From Thereva unica (taxonomy: Eukaryota > Arthropoda > Insecta > Diptera > Therevidae), in contig OX465281.1 of assembly GCA_949987705.1 (NCBI GenBank), positions 166,918,516 to 166,982,515 of the forward strand: a stretch of DNA of 64,000 nucleotides, given 5' to 3'. Both the position numbers and the translations under genes were made by a program. Positions within the stretch are counted from its first letter, which is position 1. Each line of letters opens with the position of its first letter. The notes under the pieces are model-generated. The model did no database searches and had not been told where the DNA came from. It worked only from the letters and a program-made list of their open reading frames with translations. Positions 22,144-31,717 of the stretch are shown here, piece by piece.

Positions 22144-22952
22144 CTTGTACATTCTCTGATAATTCCATATCCTCATTTTGATGTTCTGTCTCAAAATTGT
22201 TCATTTTTTCAAATATTATGTCTCTATAAGTCCCAACACGACTGTCATGTCGAAAGAATACCCTATAACCTTTTGTATCTTCACCATACCCAACAAAAAT
22301 TCCTTTTTTACATTTTTGATCCCATTTAAGGCGTCTTTCTTTAGGAACATGTACTTAAACCTAGCTTCCAAATATCTGAAAATGATTTACCATTGGTTTC
22401 TTCTTGAAAAAAAGTTCATATGGACTCTTTAATTTTTCAGGACTGGTGCCTGTCCTATTTAAAACATATGTTGCACAATTAATTGCTTCCGCCCAATATT
22501 GTTTTCCCAAATTTCTACTGTGAATCATGGTTCTTGCCGCTTCTACCAAAGTTCTCATCTCCCGTTCCGCTTTACCATTTTGCTCCGGTGTATAAGGTAC
22601 TGTCAGTTGATGTTTTATACCATATTTCGACAACATTTTATTTATTTCCCTATTCTGTATTTCTAAACCATTATCAGAACGTATTGTTTTTATTAAATGA
22701 CCGGTATTCTTTTCAAACTGCAATATAAATTCTCTTAATCTTTCCACAACTTCAATTTTATTTTTCAAAAAGTAAATCTTTCGATAATGCTAATAATCAT
22801 CTTTTATTAGAAAAAAATACCTTGATCCACCAATCGAACTAACCTCCATAGGACCACACACATCCACATGCAATATTTCCCCCGGATAATTTGTAGTTGT
22901 CTGCGATCTATCAAATGGTAACCTATGTTGCTTACCCATAATGCATCCCTCA
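22144..22952 (-). pseudogene. copia-1 pol: integrase core and C-terminal region
   Basis: The minus strand encodes copia integrase: IMGKQHRLPF, a GPMEVSS-like strand in another frame, then IRSDNGLEIQNREINKMLSK, VPYTPEQNGKAEREMRT (catalytic E), YWAEAINCATYVLNRT and PYELFFKKKPMVNHFQIFGS. Residues D...E of the DDE triad are visible. Frameshifts near 22780 and below 22360 break it. The far end (22144-22360) runs towards the RT linker in 17163-16650 across the 4.98-kb element. Confidence 0.85.
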
Positions 22953-23107
22953 AGGCCCCCATACACGGTCCAATTGGTTGTACAGCGAAGTGCGGTTGTA
23001 CAACCAAAACTATCGATTGTGGGCCGGTCGGCCGATCAAAATACATTGCGCTTATAGGTTTGATGAAAATCTGGTTGTACAGCCAATTTGACCGTGTATG
23101 GGGGCCT
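22953..23107. mobile_element. 155-bp MITE, TIR AGGCCCCCATACACGG, TSD TCA
   Basis: Terminal inverted repeats AGGCCCCCATACACGGTC / GACCGTGTATGGGGGCCT. Removing it with one TCA (22950-22952, 23108-23110) restores the copia-1 frame through QCEGCIMGKQ. A related end, GACCGTGGATGGGGGCCT, is at 31406-31423. Confidence 0.85.
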
Positions 23108-23369
23108 TCACATTGGAGACTATCAGCACTTCCGTTAAAAATGTCATTCCTTTTCAAAATCTCTACACAATGTTTGACGTTTTGATGACAAAACCTCTCA
23201 TACCATCCCTGAATAGAGAAAACCGCATTTTCTACTACCGTCGTTCTTTTCATCACTTTAAAGTTTAATCTGAATAAATTTTGTTCACGAAATCCCGATA
23301 CAATTGGTTCACCGTTCTTATAAATTGTGCACCCGTTTCTTTTCGCCACCTTTACTTATCACTGCTGAC
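23108..23369 (-). pseudogene. copia-1 pol: pre-integrase region
   Basis: Encodes AKRNGCTIYKNGEPI and WYERFCHQNVKHCVEILKRN, corresponding to the gag-pre-integrase/zinc-binding region (W/H-x-R-x-x-H) of copia. One frameshift lies near 23345. The right edge carries the LINE target duplication (23359-23369). Confidence 0.85.
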
Positions 23370-26300
23370 TTCTTCTTCTTCTTTATACTCCTTTAATCCC
23401 TCATGGGACATAGGGCGGAAACAGTTGCCCTCCAGCGGACTCTGTTTTGCGCGACAGCTCTTAGCTCCGACCAGGATCTCCCAGTTGTTGCGGCTTCTTC
23501 TAGTAGGGTTCTCCTCCACGTTGTTCTAGGTCTTCCTACTCGACGGGAACCTTGCGGATTCCAGTCAAGGGCCTGTTTGGCTAGATTTTCGTTTTCGCGT
23601 CGCAAGGTGTGGCCAACCCAATTCCATTTCCTTCGCCTGATTTGATCGTCTATCCTTTCTTGGCCGGCACGGCGCCATAGTTCTTCGTTTGAAATTCTAT
23701 CTTGCCAGCGGATTTTTAGGATACGACGAAGGCATCTGTTGATGAAGACTTGTAGGCGCCCTGTGATGAATTGGGTGACTTTCCATGTTTCGCAACCATA
23801 CAAAAGAACTGCCTTAACGTTGGAGTTGAACAGCCGCAATTTGGTGTTAGTGGAAATCACCGTTGATCTCCATATGTGGGACAGGCATGCATAAGCGCCT
23901 CGTGCTTTATTTATTCTGGAACTGACGTCTTCTTCTGCCCCGCCATTTTCGGTAATAATGCTACCGAGGTAGCAGAATTTATTTACCAGTTCCACGTCAC
24001 GGTTATTCAGCGCTGTTCGTTCGTTGGTGTTTGCATTTATCCGCATTTCTTTAGTTTTAGTCGGATTTAGCCTTAAGCCTGCTGGACTACTTTCTGTTGC
24101 TAAATTGTTTAACATGTTTTTGAGGTCCTGGTGTCTGTGGGCCAGCAAACAGATATCATCGGCGTAGTCGAGATCCTTAAGGCGGTCTAACAAACCCCAT
24201 TGTATGCCGCCTGTTCTACTATCTAGAGCGCCGACAAGGATGTCATTTATTACTATAAGAAATAGTAAAGGCGAGAGTAGGCATCCTTGTCGTACTCCTG
24301 AGCTCACCTCGAAGCTGTCGGATAATTTTCCATTATGGAGAACTCTGCATTTGGAATTGTTATATAGGGCTTTTATCAATTCTATTATTTTATCAGGCAG
24401 TCCACGTCGCCGTAGTGCCTGCCATATAAAGCTCCTATTGACCGAGTCGAACGCTTTCTCATAATCTACGAAAGCAAGGTAAAGGGGGGATCGGAATTCA
24501 GTAGACTGCTCCACTATTATTCGTAAGGTGTTGATATGATCAATACATGAGCGGCCCTTCCTGAATCCGGCCTGCTGCCTCCTAAGCGTTCGGTCTACTG
24601 CCTCACTTATCCTAGATAGTAATATATGGGACAAAATTTTGCCCACAGTAGATAGTAAACAGATGCCTCTCCAGTTGTCGCATATTGTTAGGTCCCCCTT
24701 TTTTGGTATTTTGACTATGATACCTTCCGTCCAATCCTCCGGAAAGGTACAGGTGTTCCATGCTATTTGTAGGATTGGCTGAAGCGCATCTGCTATGAGG
24801 CTTGAGTCGGCTTTCAACAATTCTGGCGGGATGCCATCTTTCCCAGCTGCTTTACCATTGGCCATCGCATGAATTGCGGTTACTATTTCCGTCTTGGATG
24901 GGGCCCGGGTGGTGATTCGAATTGGCTGTGCATTGTTGCTGGTTTCCTGAGGTTCCTGTGTAAATGAACCATTCAGGGCGGCGAAGAAGTAATCCCTCCA
25001 TCTTTGGAGCTGCTCCTCGTCGCTGCACAGCAGCCTTCCATCCGCACTCTTAACGGCATGCTTTTTAGTAGAGTGCTTTCCCGAGAGCTGTTTAGTGATT
25101 TGGTACAGCACCTTACTGTTGCCTGTGTTTGCCGCGTTTTCCGCTTTTTCTGCGAGCTCATTTATCTGCTGCCTTTTATCACGCCGGACACTTCTCTTTA
25201 CCTCCCGGTGTAATTGGGAGTATTCCCGTTCCAGTTGATAACGTATTTCAGGGTCGCTTGTAGAGTTTACTTTATTTTTGAGGGCTCTCCTGCGTTCTAT
25301 TTTTTGCCAGGTTGTGTCCGAGATCCAGTGTTGCTGGTTTCTTTGGACATAACCGATGCTTGTTTCCGCAGCCGTCAATATTGCGCCCTTTGTTCTACTC
25401 CACAGCTCTTCAATATTTGTGTCGTCAGAAACGTTGTGCTGGTTTAGTATTAGTTGTAGATTTCCAGCAAATTCCCGCTTTTTAACGCTCTCCCGCAGAA
25501 GATCTACGTTGAATCGTCTACGGTTTATAGCATCGCGTTGTACGTTTCTGATTGCGGCGATTTTAAGGCGAATAGTTGCTACAACCAAATGGTGGTCGCT
25601 TCCAGTGTCTGCTCCCCTGAAACTCCTGACATCCTCAAGGATAGTTCTCCATCTGCGGCTGACGGCCACATGATCTATCTGATTTCTCGTCCTACCATCG
25701 GGCGATACCCAGGTCTCTTTGTGTATCTTCTTGTGACAAAAGTAAGTTCCACCTACCATAAGTTGGTGGGAGCTACAGAAGTCAACGAAAAGCTCACCAT
25801 TGTTATTGGTAACTTGGCTTAGACCTTGATTTCCAATCGTTTGTTCAAGGCCGGTGTTATCACGGCCGATCTGTGCGTTTAAGTCACCCATTAATACAAT
25901 GAAGTCTCCCCTTGGAATAGAGCGAAAAACCTCATTCAGCCGCAAATAGAACTCGTCTTTGATGTCATCTTCAGCGTCCTCAGTTGGAGCATAGCATTGG
26001 ACTACCGTAGTACTTCTTAGTCTGGTACGCAGGCGCACGGTAATAATCCTTTCAGAAACTGGTGACCAGCTAATGAGGCTGGACCTGGCTTCTTTGGTGA
26101 GTATTACACCAACGCCACTCCTACGGCTTTCAGTTTCGTTTCTCCCAGAATATAAAAAGGACTCACCATTTGGGCAGATATGTTCCCCCGCATCGGGCCA
26201 TCTGGTCTCGCTAAGTCCCATGATCTTGATTTTATATCGATTCATCTCGTTGAGGACTTCATCCAGCCGTCCCTCAGCCAGCAGTGTTCTCACATTCCAT

Positions 26301-26651
26301 GATCCGATTCGTGTCCTTGTTCGAAAAGCAAAGGTCGTCGTCGTGTTGTCCATCCGGTTCCGAGGCATTGTTTGCCGATTCGTAGCAATGGTGTTTTTTA
26401 TGGGAGCGGGTTGCTAACCCTCAGCCCAACCGACTTAAAACTCTGTTTTGTGGCGCAGAGAGTTCGCCATTCGCCCGTCTCCCGTTAGCTCCTTCCGAAG
26501 AAGTACCCCAGGGGGCACCGCGGGGAGGTGGGATTAGGACTTGCTAACAGGTCTGCTAGGTGTTTGTCTGCAGTGACTTTTCTCGGGTTTTGGCAGAGGT
26601 GGCAAATCGGGTACCACCACTTTCCGAGGTCTTTGTTAGCCGTTTGCCCCC
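23370..26651 (-). mobile_element. Full-length single-ORF LINE (3282 bp)
   Basis: A non-LTR retrotransposon on the minus strand with a ~283-nt 5' UTR (26369-26651), one 991-codon ORF and a very short 3' UTR ending in (GAA)4. It is flanked by an 11-bp duplication, GTCAGCAGTGA in element orientation (26652-26662, 23359-23369). It is inserted in copia-1 between protease and integrase. The intact ORF and clean duplication suggest a recent copy. Confidence 0.9.
23393..26368 (-). CDS. LINE endonuclease-reverse transcriptase
   Basis: A 991-residue ORF beginning ATG at 26368. Residues ~20-270 form an APE-type endonuclease with IGSWNVRTL, LSETRW, VLMGDLNAQIG and SDHHLVVATI. Residues ~480-760 form RT with ICLLSTVGKILSHILLSRI, LAFVDYEKAFDSV, SGVRQGCLLSPLLFLI and catalytic LDYADDICLL. 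The C-terminus has FCYLGSIITENGGAEEDV, VLLYGCETW, RRWKW-like WNWVGHTLRRE and GRPRTTWRR. It should nick target DNA and prime reverse transcription on it. No stop or frameshift. Clade is not certain; similar insect proteins are often named craniofacial development protein 2-like. Confidence 0.92.
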   Translation of the reverse strand: MPRNRMDNTTTTFAFRTRTRIGSWNVRTLLAEGRLDEVLNEMNRYKIKIMGLSETRWPDAGEHICPNGESFLYSGRNETESRRSGVGVILTKEARSSLISWSPVSERIITVRLRTRLRSTTVVQCYAPTEDAEDDIKDEFYLRLNEVFRSIPRGDFIVLMGDLNAQIGRDNTGLEQTIGNQGLSQVTNNNGELFVDFCSSHQLMVGGTYFCHKKIHKETWVSPDGRTRNQIDHVAVSRRWRTILEDVRSFRGADTGSDHHLVVATIRLKIAAIRNVQRDAINRRRFNVDLLRESVKKREFAGNLQLILNQHNVSDDTNIEELWSRTKGAILTAAETSIGYVQRNQQHWISDTTWQKIERRRALKNKVNSTSDPEIRYQLEREYSQLHREVKRSVRRDKRQQINELAEKAENAANTGNSKVLYQITKQLSGKHSTKKHAVKSADGRLLCSDEEQLQRWRDYFFAALNGSFTQEPQETSNNAQPIRITTRAPSKTEIVTAIHAMANGKAAGKDGIPPELLKADSSLIADALQPILQIAWNTCTFPEDWTEGIIVKIPKKGDLTICDNWRGICLLSTVGKILSHILLSRISEAVDRTLRRQQAGFRKGRSCIDHINTLRIIVEQSTEFRSPLYLAFVDYEKAFDSVNRSFIWQALRRRGLPDKIIELIKALYNNSKCRVLHNGKLSDSFEVSSGVRQGCLLSPLLFLIVINDILVGALDSRTGGIQWGLLDRLKDLDYADDICLLAHRHQDLKNMLNNLATESSPAGLRLNPTKTKEMRINANTNERTALNNRDVELVNKFCYLGSIITENGGAEEDVSSRINKARGAYACLSHIWRSTVISTNTKLRLFNSNVKAVLLYGCETWKVTQFITGRLQVFINRCLRRILKIRWQDRISNEELWRRAGQERIDDQIRRRKWNWVGHTLRRENENLAKQALDWNPQGSRRVGRPRTTWRRTLLEEAATTGRSWSELRAVAQNRVRWRATVSALCPMRD

Positions 26652-27379
26652 TCACTGCTGACGCCGAGAACAAATTACATTTCAATTTCGGAACATGAAG
26701 CACTTCCATTATTTCACATGTCTTCCAGATTTTTGCTTCTTCATTATATGTTTTCACTGTAATTGTTCCAATGCCGATTGCTTCGATTTTGTCTCCGTTT
26801 CCTGTTATTACTTCTTTTGAAAGTTCAAATTTTTGATATTTATTATAATTTTTAATATCTGGCGTCATATGGTGAGTCGCTCCGCTATCTAAATGATTAC
26901 CCTCACCATTTAAATACTCATCTCCCATTCTGTTATTTTTATGTTAATTGTTGTTGAACTGCCTATTGTTATGTTGATAGTTGTTATATTTTCTATTATT
27001 ATGTTGATTGTTGTTATGTTGATAGTTGTTATATTTTCTATTATTATGTGTATTGTTGTTATGTTGATAGTTGTTATATTTTATGTTATTATGTTGATTA
27101 TTGAACTGCCCGTAACCACTTCCACCACTTTGATAATTATTTATTCTCTTGTTTGGGCACTCATTTTTCCAGTGTCCTAATTTGCCACACCTAAAGCATC
27201 CATCCATCCTTTTTCCATTGCCAAATCGTGTTTTTGTTACCAATGCATGATCCGTTTCATCCTTACTGTAACCTAACCTCCTTTCTTCCATAAGTAAACG
27301 AGCAATCAAATTGTTTTTTGTTTTGTCTTCTTTTGGTGTACTATCCCAAGCCGAGTAAAAATGCTTTTAAAGTCTTCCG
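26652..27379 (-). pseudogene. copia-1 Gag C-terminus and protease
   Basis: The zinc knuckle CFRCGKLGHWKNECPNKR is near 27210-27155. It is followed by a long Asn-rich tail of QHNNRKYNNY-like repeats (about 27110-26945), an in-frame TAA, then protease HLDSGATHHMTPD near 26895-26857 and VPKLKCNLFSASAV running into the LINE. The active-site DSG is present. The stop after the Asn-rich tail may be genuine decay. The segment also contains LIARLLMEERRLGYSKDETD, typical of copia Gag. Confidence 0.85.
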
Positions 27380-27788
27380 CATGGAGCCTAGACAAGGAGT
27401 TAAAACTACGTGTTGTCAATTTTTGTTTGATTGAGTGAGGGCGCCACAGTCACATGTATACCAAAAAACATGGCCGATCGCATTCATCCGGTTCGTTAAC
27501 TATCAAGATAATTTATTTTTATGCCTAACTTGAAAAATGGGCTTCTAAATTGGATTTATATCGATGCGATTTTTTGTATTTAACCAATTTATGAATTTTC
27601 CAATGAATTTTTATTAACTTCCAATGAATTTTTTTTGCATTGCTCCATTAATCAGCTAACTTCATGTGGTGAACGTCCGCTTTAGGCGACATCTGTGGCA
27701 AAAAAGGAACTAGAAGTTTAGTTTCTGCAACCTTCCATTTCCGGTTATTTTCGCCATAAGAGTTTTAACTCCTTGTCTAGGCTCCATG
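27380..27788. mobile_element. 409-bp TIR element, 8-bp TSD GTCTTCCG
   Basis: TIRs begin CATGGAGCCTAGACAAGGAG and end in the reverse complement. Flanked by GTCTTCCG (27372-27379, 27789-27796). The 8-bp duplication and CA-start fit hAT- or P-type non-autonomous elements. Inserted in copia-1 gag. Confidence 0.85.
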
Positions 27789-27810
27789 GTCTTCCGGTAG
27801 ACTTATCAAT

Positions 27811-28292
27811 GGCCCCTATTCCGATTGTCATCTCACTTTTTTTTCTCACCTCACATTTTTTGTCACGTCACTTTTAAAGTGGTATTCTCATAGTCAAGTG
27901 ACAAGGAAAAATTTGTGAGATAAAATGTCACAAAACTAGGTGTGGTATTCTCGAAGTCATTTTTTGAAGCAAATGTCACTGAAAATTGTCATTTTTTATC
28001 ACTTGGAAATAGTAGGTGACACTACGATTTTTTTATTAGATAGTGATAAAGGGTAAGAAATATGTTTTATTTTAATATTTCTGATGATTTAACATTATTC
28101 GGAATGGGGAATGTAAAAATAAATGGAAAAACTATTAGTTATGAACAGTTAAGTCCACCAACTACGACGGCCGCTGAGCGGTAAAAGGTATAAACAAATG
28201 CCATCACTTTTTCTACAATAGGTGACTACGAGAATACGAGAATTGGTTTGTCCCATTTTGCAATGGGTGACGTGAATATGGGAATAGGGGCC
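27811..28292. mobile_element. 482-bp MITE, TIR GGCCCCTATTCC, TSD AAT
   Basis: TIRs GGCCCCTATTCC...GGAATAGGGGCC; AAT on both sides (27808-27810, 28293-28295). Excision in silico joins copia gag codons ...INKILISLPED. Only 22 bp of copia separates it from the 409-bp element. Confidence 0.85.
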
Positions 28293-28764
28293 AATATCTT
28301 GTTGATCAACATATTTTCTGATATATTTTCCCTAATACTCTCAGATCGTGTCCAAAATTTTCCAGTGTAGCAATATGAAAAGCAATATGTACCTTTATTT
28401 TAAAAATTGTAAGTAAAAAATTTCTGCTGAAGACTGTGCATATTATTTTCGGATATTTGCGTAAAGAGTGCTTGGATTCTCACCCAAATTTCTTTTGAAT
28501 CCTTGCAAGAAACTAAATTTGCCAAAATCCTTTTATTTACGCTCGTTATTATTAATTTTTGGACCCGTAAATCTTCTTTTTCAAATTTTTGTTTTTCTTC
28601 CTCGTATCCCCAACCTCCCTTTTTCCTTCTACTATATCAAATAAATTTTCCGACTTCAATAAAATTCTCATTTGGAAACTCCATGTGCTGTAGTTCTTTC
28701 CTTCCGCTCCCAAATTTGTTATTTTCGTCGAGTCCATAATTGCTTCCATTTCAGTTAAGGAGCT
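28293..28764 (-). pseudogene. copia-1 Gag N-terminus
   Basis: Starts MEAIMDSTKITNLGAEGKNY with WSFQMRILLKSENLFDIVEG, the typical copia Gag start, at ATG 28749-28747. The frame breaks after ~45 codons. The remainder (SERIRENISENMLINKI-like) is in other frames. The leader continues upstream across the next element. Confidence 0.8.
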
Positions 28765-29438
28765 GTGCCAAAATACAATTCAAATGTCAATTTGTATGAA
28801 AAACGCATTTCGATTTTACATTTCAATTTTCGGAGGTTTGTGTCTTTGGAAATGTAAGGAAATTTTTGAATTGTAGGGAAATTTTATGCAAACATTCGTT
28901 TGACAGTTTGTTGTAATTCAATTTTGTTGTGAAAGATAAAATTCTAAATGATCACAAGGCTGTTGGTATAATAATTATGCAAATATGTAGAACATTTAAC
29001 CCTGAAATGAATGAAATCTATGGCCCGATATGGAATCTTGAACTTCTGGGCATATTAGTTGAATCCATTTCCAATTATTGGAGATAAGTATGTGCAATTC
29101 TTGTAATTTTCAGTGCTCGATTCTCGTCACCGTCAATATATTAAGGGCTGATCCACCTACACGGTAGGACGTTGCAGCAGAATTGAGCCATTTACGTACT
29201 GGATAGATGCTCATGAAGCTCTTCCGTTTCAATTACTTTAAAACATAAAACAGCGTGGCCCAAGGCTGCTTTAAAATAACTTATTAAAAAAATGACAAAT
29301 TGCAAATGTTGTTGTCATCCATATTTTGAAATAATAACATCAATTGTCAAATGAAATGCGAGAAATGTATTTTGGCACACTTTGTAATTTCGAAGTGTCC
29401 ATGGTGAAAGTCGCAAATTCGGAATTGTATTTTGGCAC
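28765..29438. mobile_element. 674-bp TIR element in the copia-1 leader
   Basis: TIRs GTGCCAAAATACAATTC / GAATTGTATTTTGGCAC. No coding potential. No convincing target duplication could be fixed. It lies between the copia-1 PBS and gag start. Confidence 0.7.
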
Positions 29439-29457
29439 CCACCCACCATAATTATTT

Positions 29458-29473
29458 CACTGGGCACATAACC
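29458..29473 (-). other. copia-1 primer-binding site
   Basis: The minus strand reads GGTTATGTGCCCAGTG, one base off the classical copia PBS GGTTATGGGCCCAG (internal fragment of initiator tRNA-Met) that is perfectly present in copia-2. Confidence 0.75.
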
Positions 29474-29476
29474 TTT

Positions 29477-29648
29477 TGTAATTTCTATTTTACTTTTAAT
29501 AAAACACCGATTACTTTATTTTACTTTATTTATATTAAATTTATTTCCACTGCGATTTTACACTTTACCACGCATCCAATATTTAGTACTACGCAAGAGG
29601 AAGAAGATTACATATTTCAATTTGACAACCTAACCTTATAAATCAACA
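29477..29648 (-). repeat. copia-1 5' LTR (about 172 bp)
   Basis: On the minus strand it starts TGTTGATTTATAAGG and ends AGAAATTACA, three bases before the PBS. No second LTR is in the window, so the outer limit is inferred from TG...CA ends only. Confidence 0.55.
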
Positions 29649-29708
29649 CAAAACAATTCTACCAACCTTCTAGTATAAAATTATACATTACTTCAAATTG
29701 TCTATATT

Positions 29709-29923
29709 ACCTAGTTTATAGCTACTCCAAAAATAATTCGAATTATGGATCATCCCAAATTTTTTACCCTATAAACGAGGTAATTCGAATTATGGCTTAA
29801 ACCGAAATATTTCGGCTTAAGCCATAGTTATAAGAAAGTATTTAATACCCGTTTATACGCTAATTCGAAATTTGGATGTAACTTTGAGTTAAATCGATTT
29901 AATTTTTCTGCTATAAACTAGGT
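29709..29923. mobile_element. ~215-bp palindromic TIR element
   Basis: Ends ACCTAGTTTATAGC / GCTATAAACTAGGT, with a central palindrome GGCTTAA...TTCGGCTTAAGCC near 29790-29823. No ORF; looks like a small MITE. Target duplication unclear. Confidence 0.6.
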
Positions 29924-29936
29924 ATATGTTAACAGT

Positions 29937-30179
29937 AGCTTTGTTCCTGTACTTTTCCTGCAAAAATTTGTTGGGCAAAAACTTAGTAGAATGGTGGGGA
30001 TAATTTTGTACGAGGGGAAGTGAAAATTTCCCCCTTTTTCTTGCATGAGAAAGTAAAGAGATTCCTGCACGAGGGGAAGTGAAAATTTCCCCCTTTTTCT
30101 TGCATGAGAAAGTAAAGAAACACAAATAGGGAAAATTTTTGCACCGCGGGATCCCACATTCGAGTTCTGGAACAAAGCT
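29937..30179. mobile_element. 243-bp MITE of the AGCTTTGTTCC family
   Basis: TIRs AGCTTTGTTCC / GGAACAAAGCT. Inside is a ~57-bp tandem duplication (CACGAGGGGAAGTGAAAATT... at ~30010 and ~30067). A longer, invaded copy of the same family is at 53900-55420. Confidence 0.7.
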
Positions 30180-30185
30180 TTGCAC

Positions 30186-30592
30186 CAATGGCACCATTTT
30201 TCTCCAGAAATAGAAAACCTTTTTTATGCAAACAAAAAAATTTTCTTCGAATTTAGGAGAAAATAAGTGATAAGATGTTTGTTATAATTAACGGAAATAA
30301 ATTTCCATCACTCATTTTTATTTATTATCGGTTTTTTCATTATATAAATGTATTTATTCCATAGCCGTGACGGTTATTTCCCCTGTTTAACGAAGTTTTC
30401 AAAATAGCTCAAGAGTGAGGCAGAAGAACGAAAACTATACCTGTCTATTTTTTTCTAATTATGTTTATTTCGCTGACATGCGCTGACGATTACAGTTCAT
30501 TGGGGTTTAATGTGGGAGCGAGTCAGGGATAGTTTTTGTTGCCATTTTTTTGTATGGGATTTTGCTCATTTAGCAGTCCATTACTGTCAGTG
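30186..30592. mobile_element. Truncated copy of the CACTGACA (hAT-like) element
   Basis: Highly similar to 40397-40790 plus 41157-41174. It begins at AATGGCACCATTTTTC and ends CATTACTGTCAGTG; the left TIR is missing. A shared stretch of ~400 bp shows a few substitutions. Confidence 0.75.
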
Positions 30593-30664
30593 GTGGCGAG
30601 AGACACCTTAGTATTTGCCACTCTGCCGCTCACCGCTCGTATAGTAGCTAAGGCTTTAAGCATA

Positions 30665-31074
30665 GCGCCCAATGATACCGTCAACATCACCATCAAAATT
30701 TTCCAGTAACGTCATGACGGACATGTTCGCCCAATGAATCCATCACAGCCGGTAGAAATTTGCAACACCAACTTGAGAAAAGTTTTTAATCATTTTATTT
30801 ACACATTGTACAAAAAAGTTTTGACAAATGAAATACTTGGAAATTTCAATAAAAAGTTGGAAGTTTTCCTGTTGTCAAATTCAATTATTGGAACGTACAG
30901 TGGAAAATTGGAAGTATTCCTGTGCCGCCACCATCAAAAATAGAATCAAATCTATTTTTTCGTCACGAGATGGTGACGTTGCCATTGGGCGAAGTTGTAT
31001 GAGATTACTTTGAATTTATTTTCACATTTTTGACGGTGGCGGATGTCGTTGGCGTTGACGGTATCATTGGGCGC
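30665..31074. mobile_element. 410-bp MITE, TIR GCGCCCAATGATACCG, TA TSD
   Basis: TIRs GCGCCCAATGATACCGTCAA / reverse complement, flanked by TA (30663-30664, 31075-31076), compatible with a Tc1/mariner-type MITE. No ORF with known motif. Confidence 0.75.
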
Positions 31075-31421
31075 TAAGCTTTACTCTTTGTTTACAGTAG
31101 TATGATAAATTTGAAATGTACATATTATATAAAAAAAATCTGTACATTGCATGCTTAGTGTTTCAAGAGGAGGAAAAATATTGAGATTTTAGGGCCTGTG
31201 CGAATACTAGCTAAATGACTAAATCTTTCCACGAAATACTAAATCGTTCCACAAAATTTCCAATTTTCAATTTAGTTCGGTAGAGGTGTGCGATTTCTCA
31301 AGTGACTAAATTTTATTTTGACAGAATAACATTTGAGTATGGTTTCTTAATTTTAATTTGTGAATGTGTGCGCTGTTTGTCGAAAATTGGTTTGACGATT
31401 TGTTTGACCGTGGATGGGGGC
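31075..31421. other. Repeat-derived flank without genes
   Basis: AT-rich. It contains GTGTGCGATTT...GACTAAATTTTATTTTGACAG near 31288-31326, which resembles the reverse complement of 36238-36282 beyond copia-2, and a MITE end GACCGTGGATGGGGGCCT. I see no gene. Confidence 0.5.
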
Positions 31422-31426
31422 CTAAT

Positions 31427-31717
31427 TGTTGTAACACGTGGATGTTAGGAAAAACAGACGCTCAAGAAAAACGGACGCTCACAATAAAAAGCAAAACGGG
31501 ACCACTTATGTTGGAATTCTTCTGTTCTAAAAAACACGAATTGAATTTATAATAATATATATTTATTTAATAATATTAAAATATATCTGCAGCCAAGGCT
31601 CGGCTTCCCTCCAGACGTCTTGCGAAGAAGAATTAAGTTAGAAGGAACCTCTGCTCTCATCTTATGTTGAAGTTTTGTATGCAGTGTCTAGAAGGTTGGC
31701 TAACCTGTATTTCGACA
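31427..31717 (-). repeat. copia-2 3' LTR (291 bp)
   Basis: TGTTGTAACACGTGGATG...GTATTTCGACA on the plus strand. The end of the gag-pol ORF (stop at 31662) overlaps it. Confidence 0.92.

Noticed and set aside
26941..27110. Short regularly spaced repeats that could resemble a CRISPR array
   Set aside because: Eukaryotic context, no unique spacers, and the repeats encode the Asn-rich tail of a copia Gag.
26941..27180. Plus-strand ORF of repeated MLIVV units
   Set aside because: Antisense of the Asn-rich Gag tail.
29889..30231. Overlapping ORFs with a repeated KKGEIFTSP motif in different frames
   Set aside because: Produced by a 57-bp tandem duplication inside a MITE; frame switches show it is not coding.
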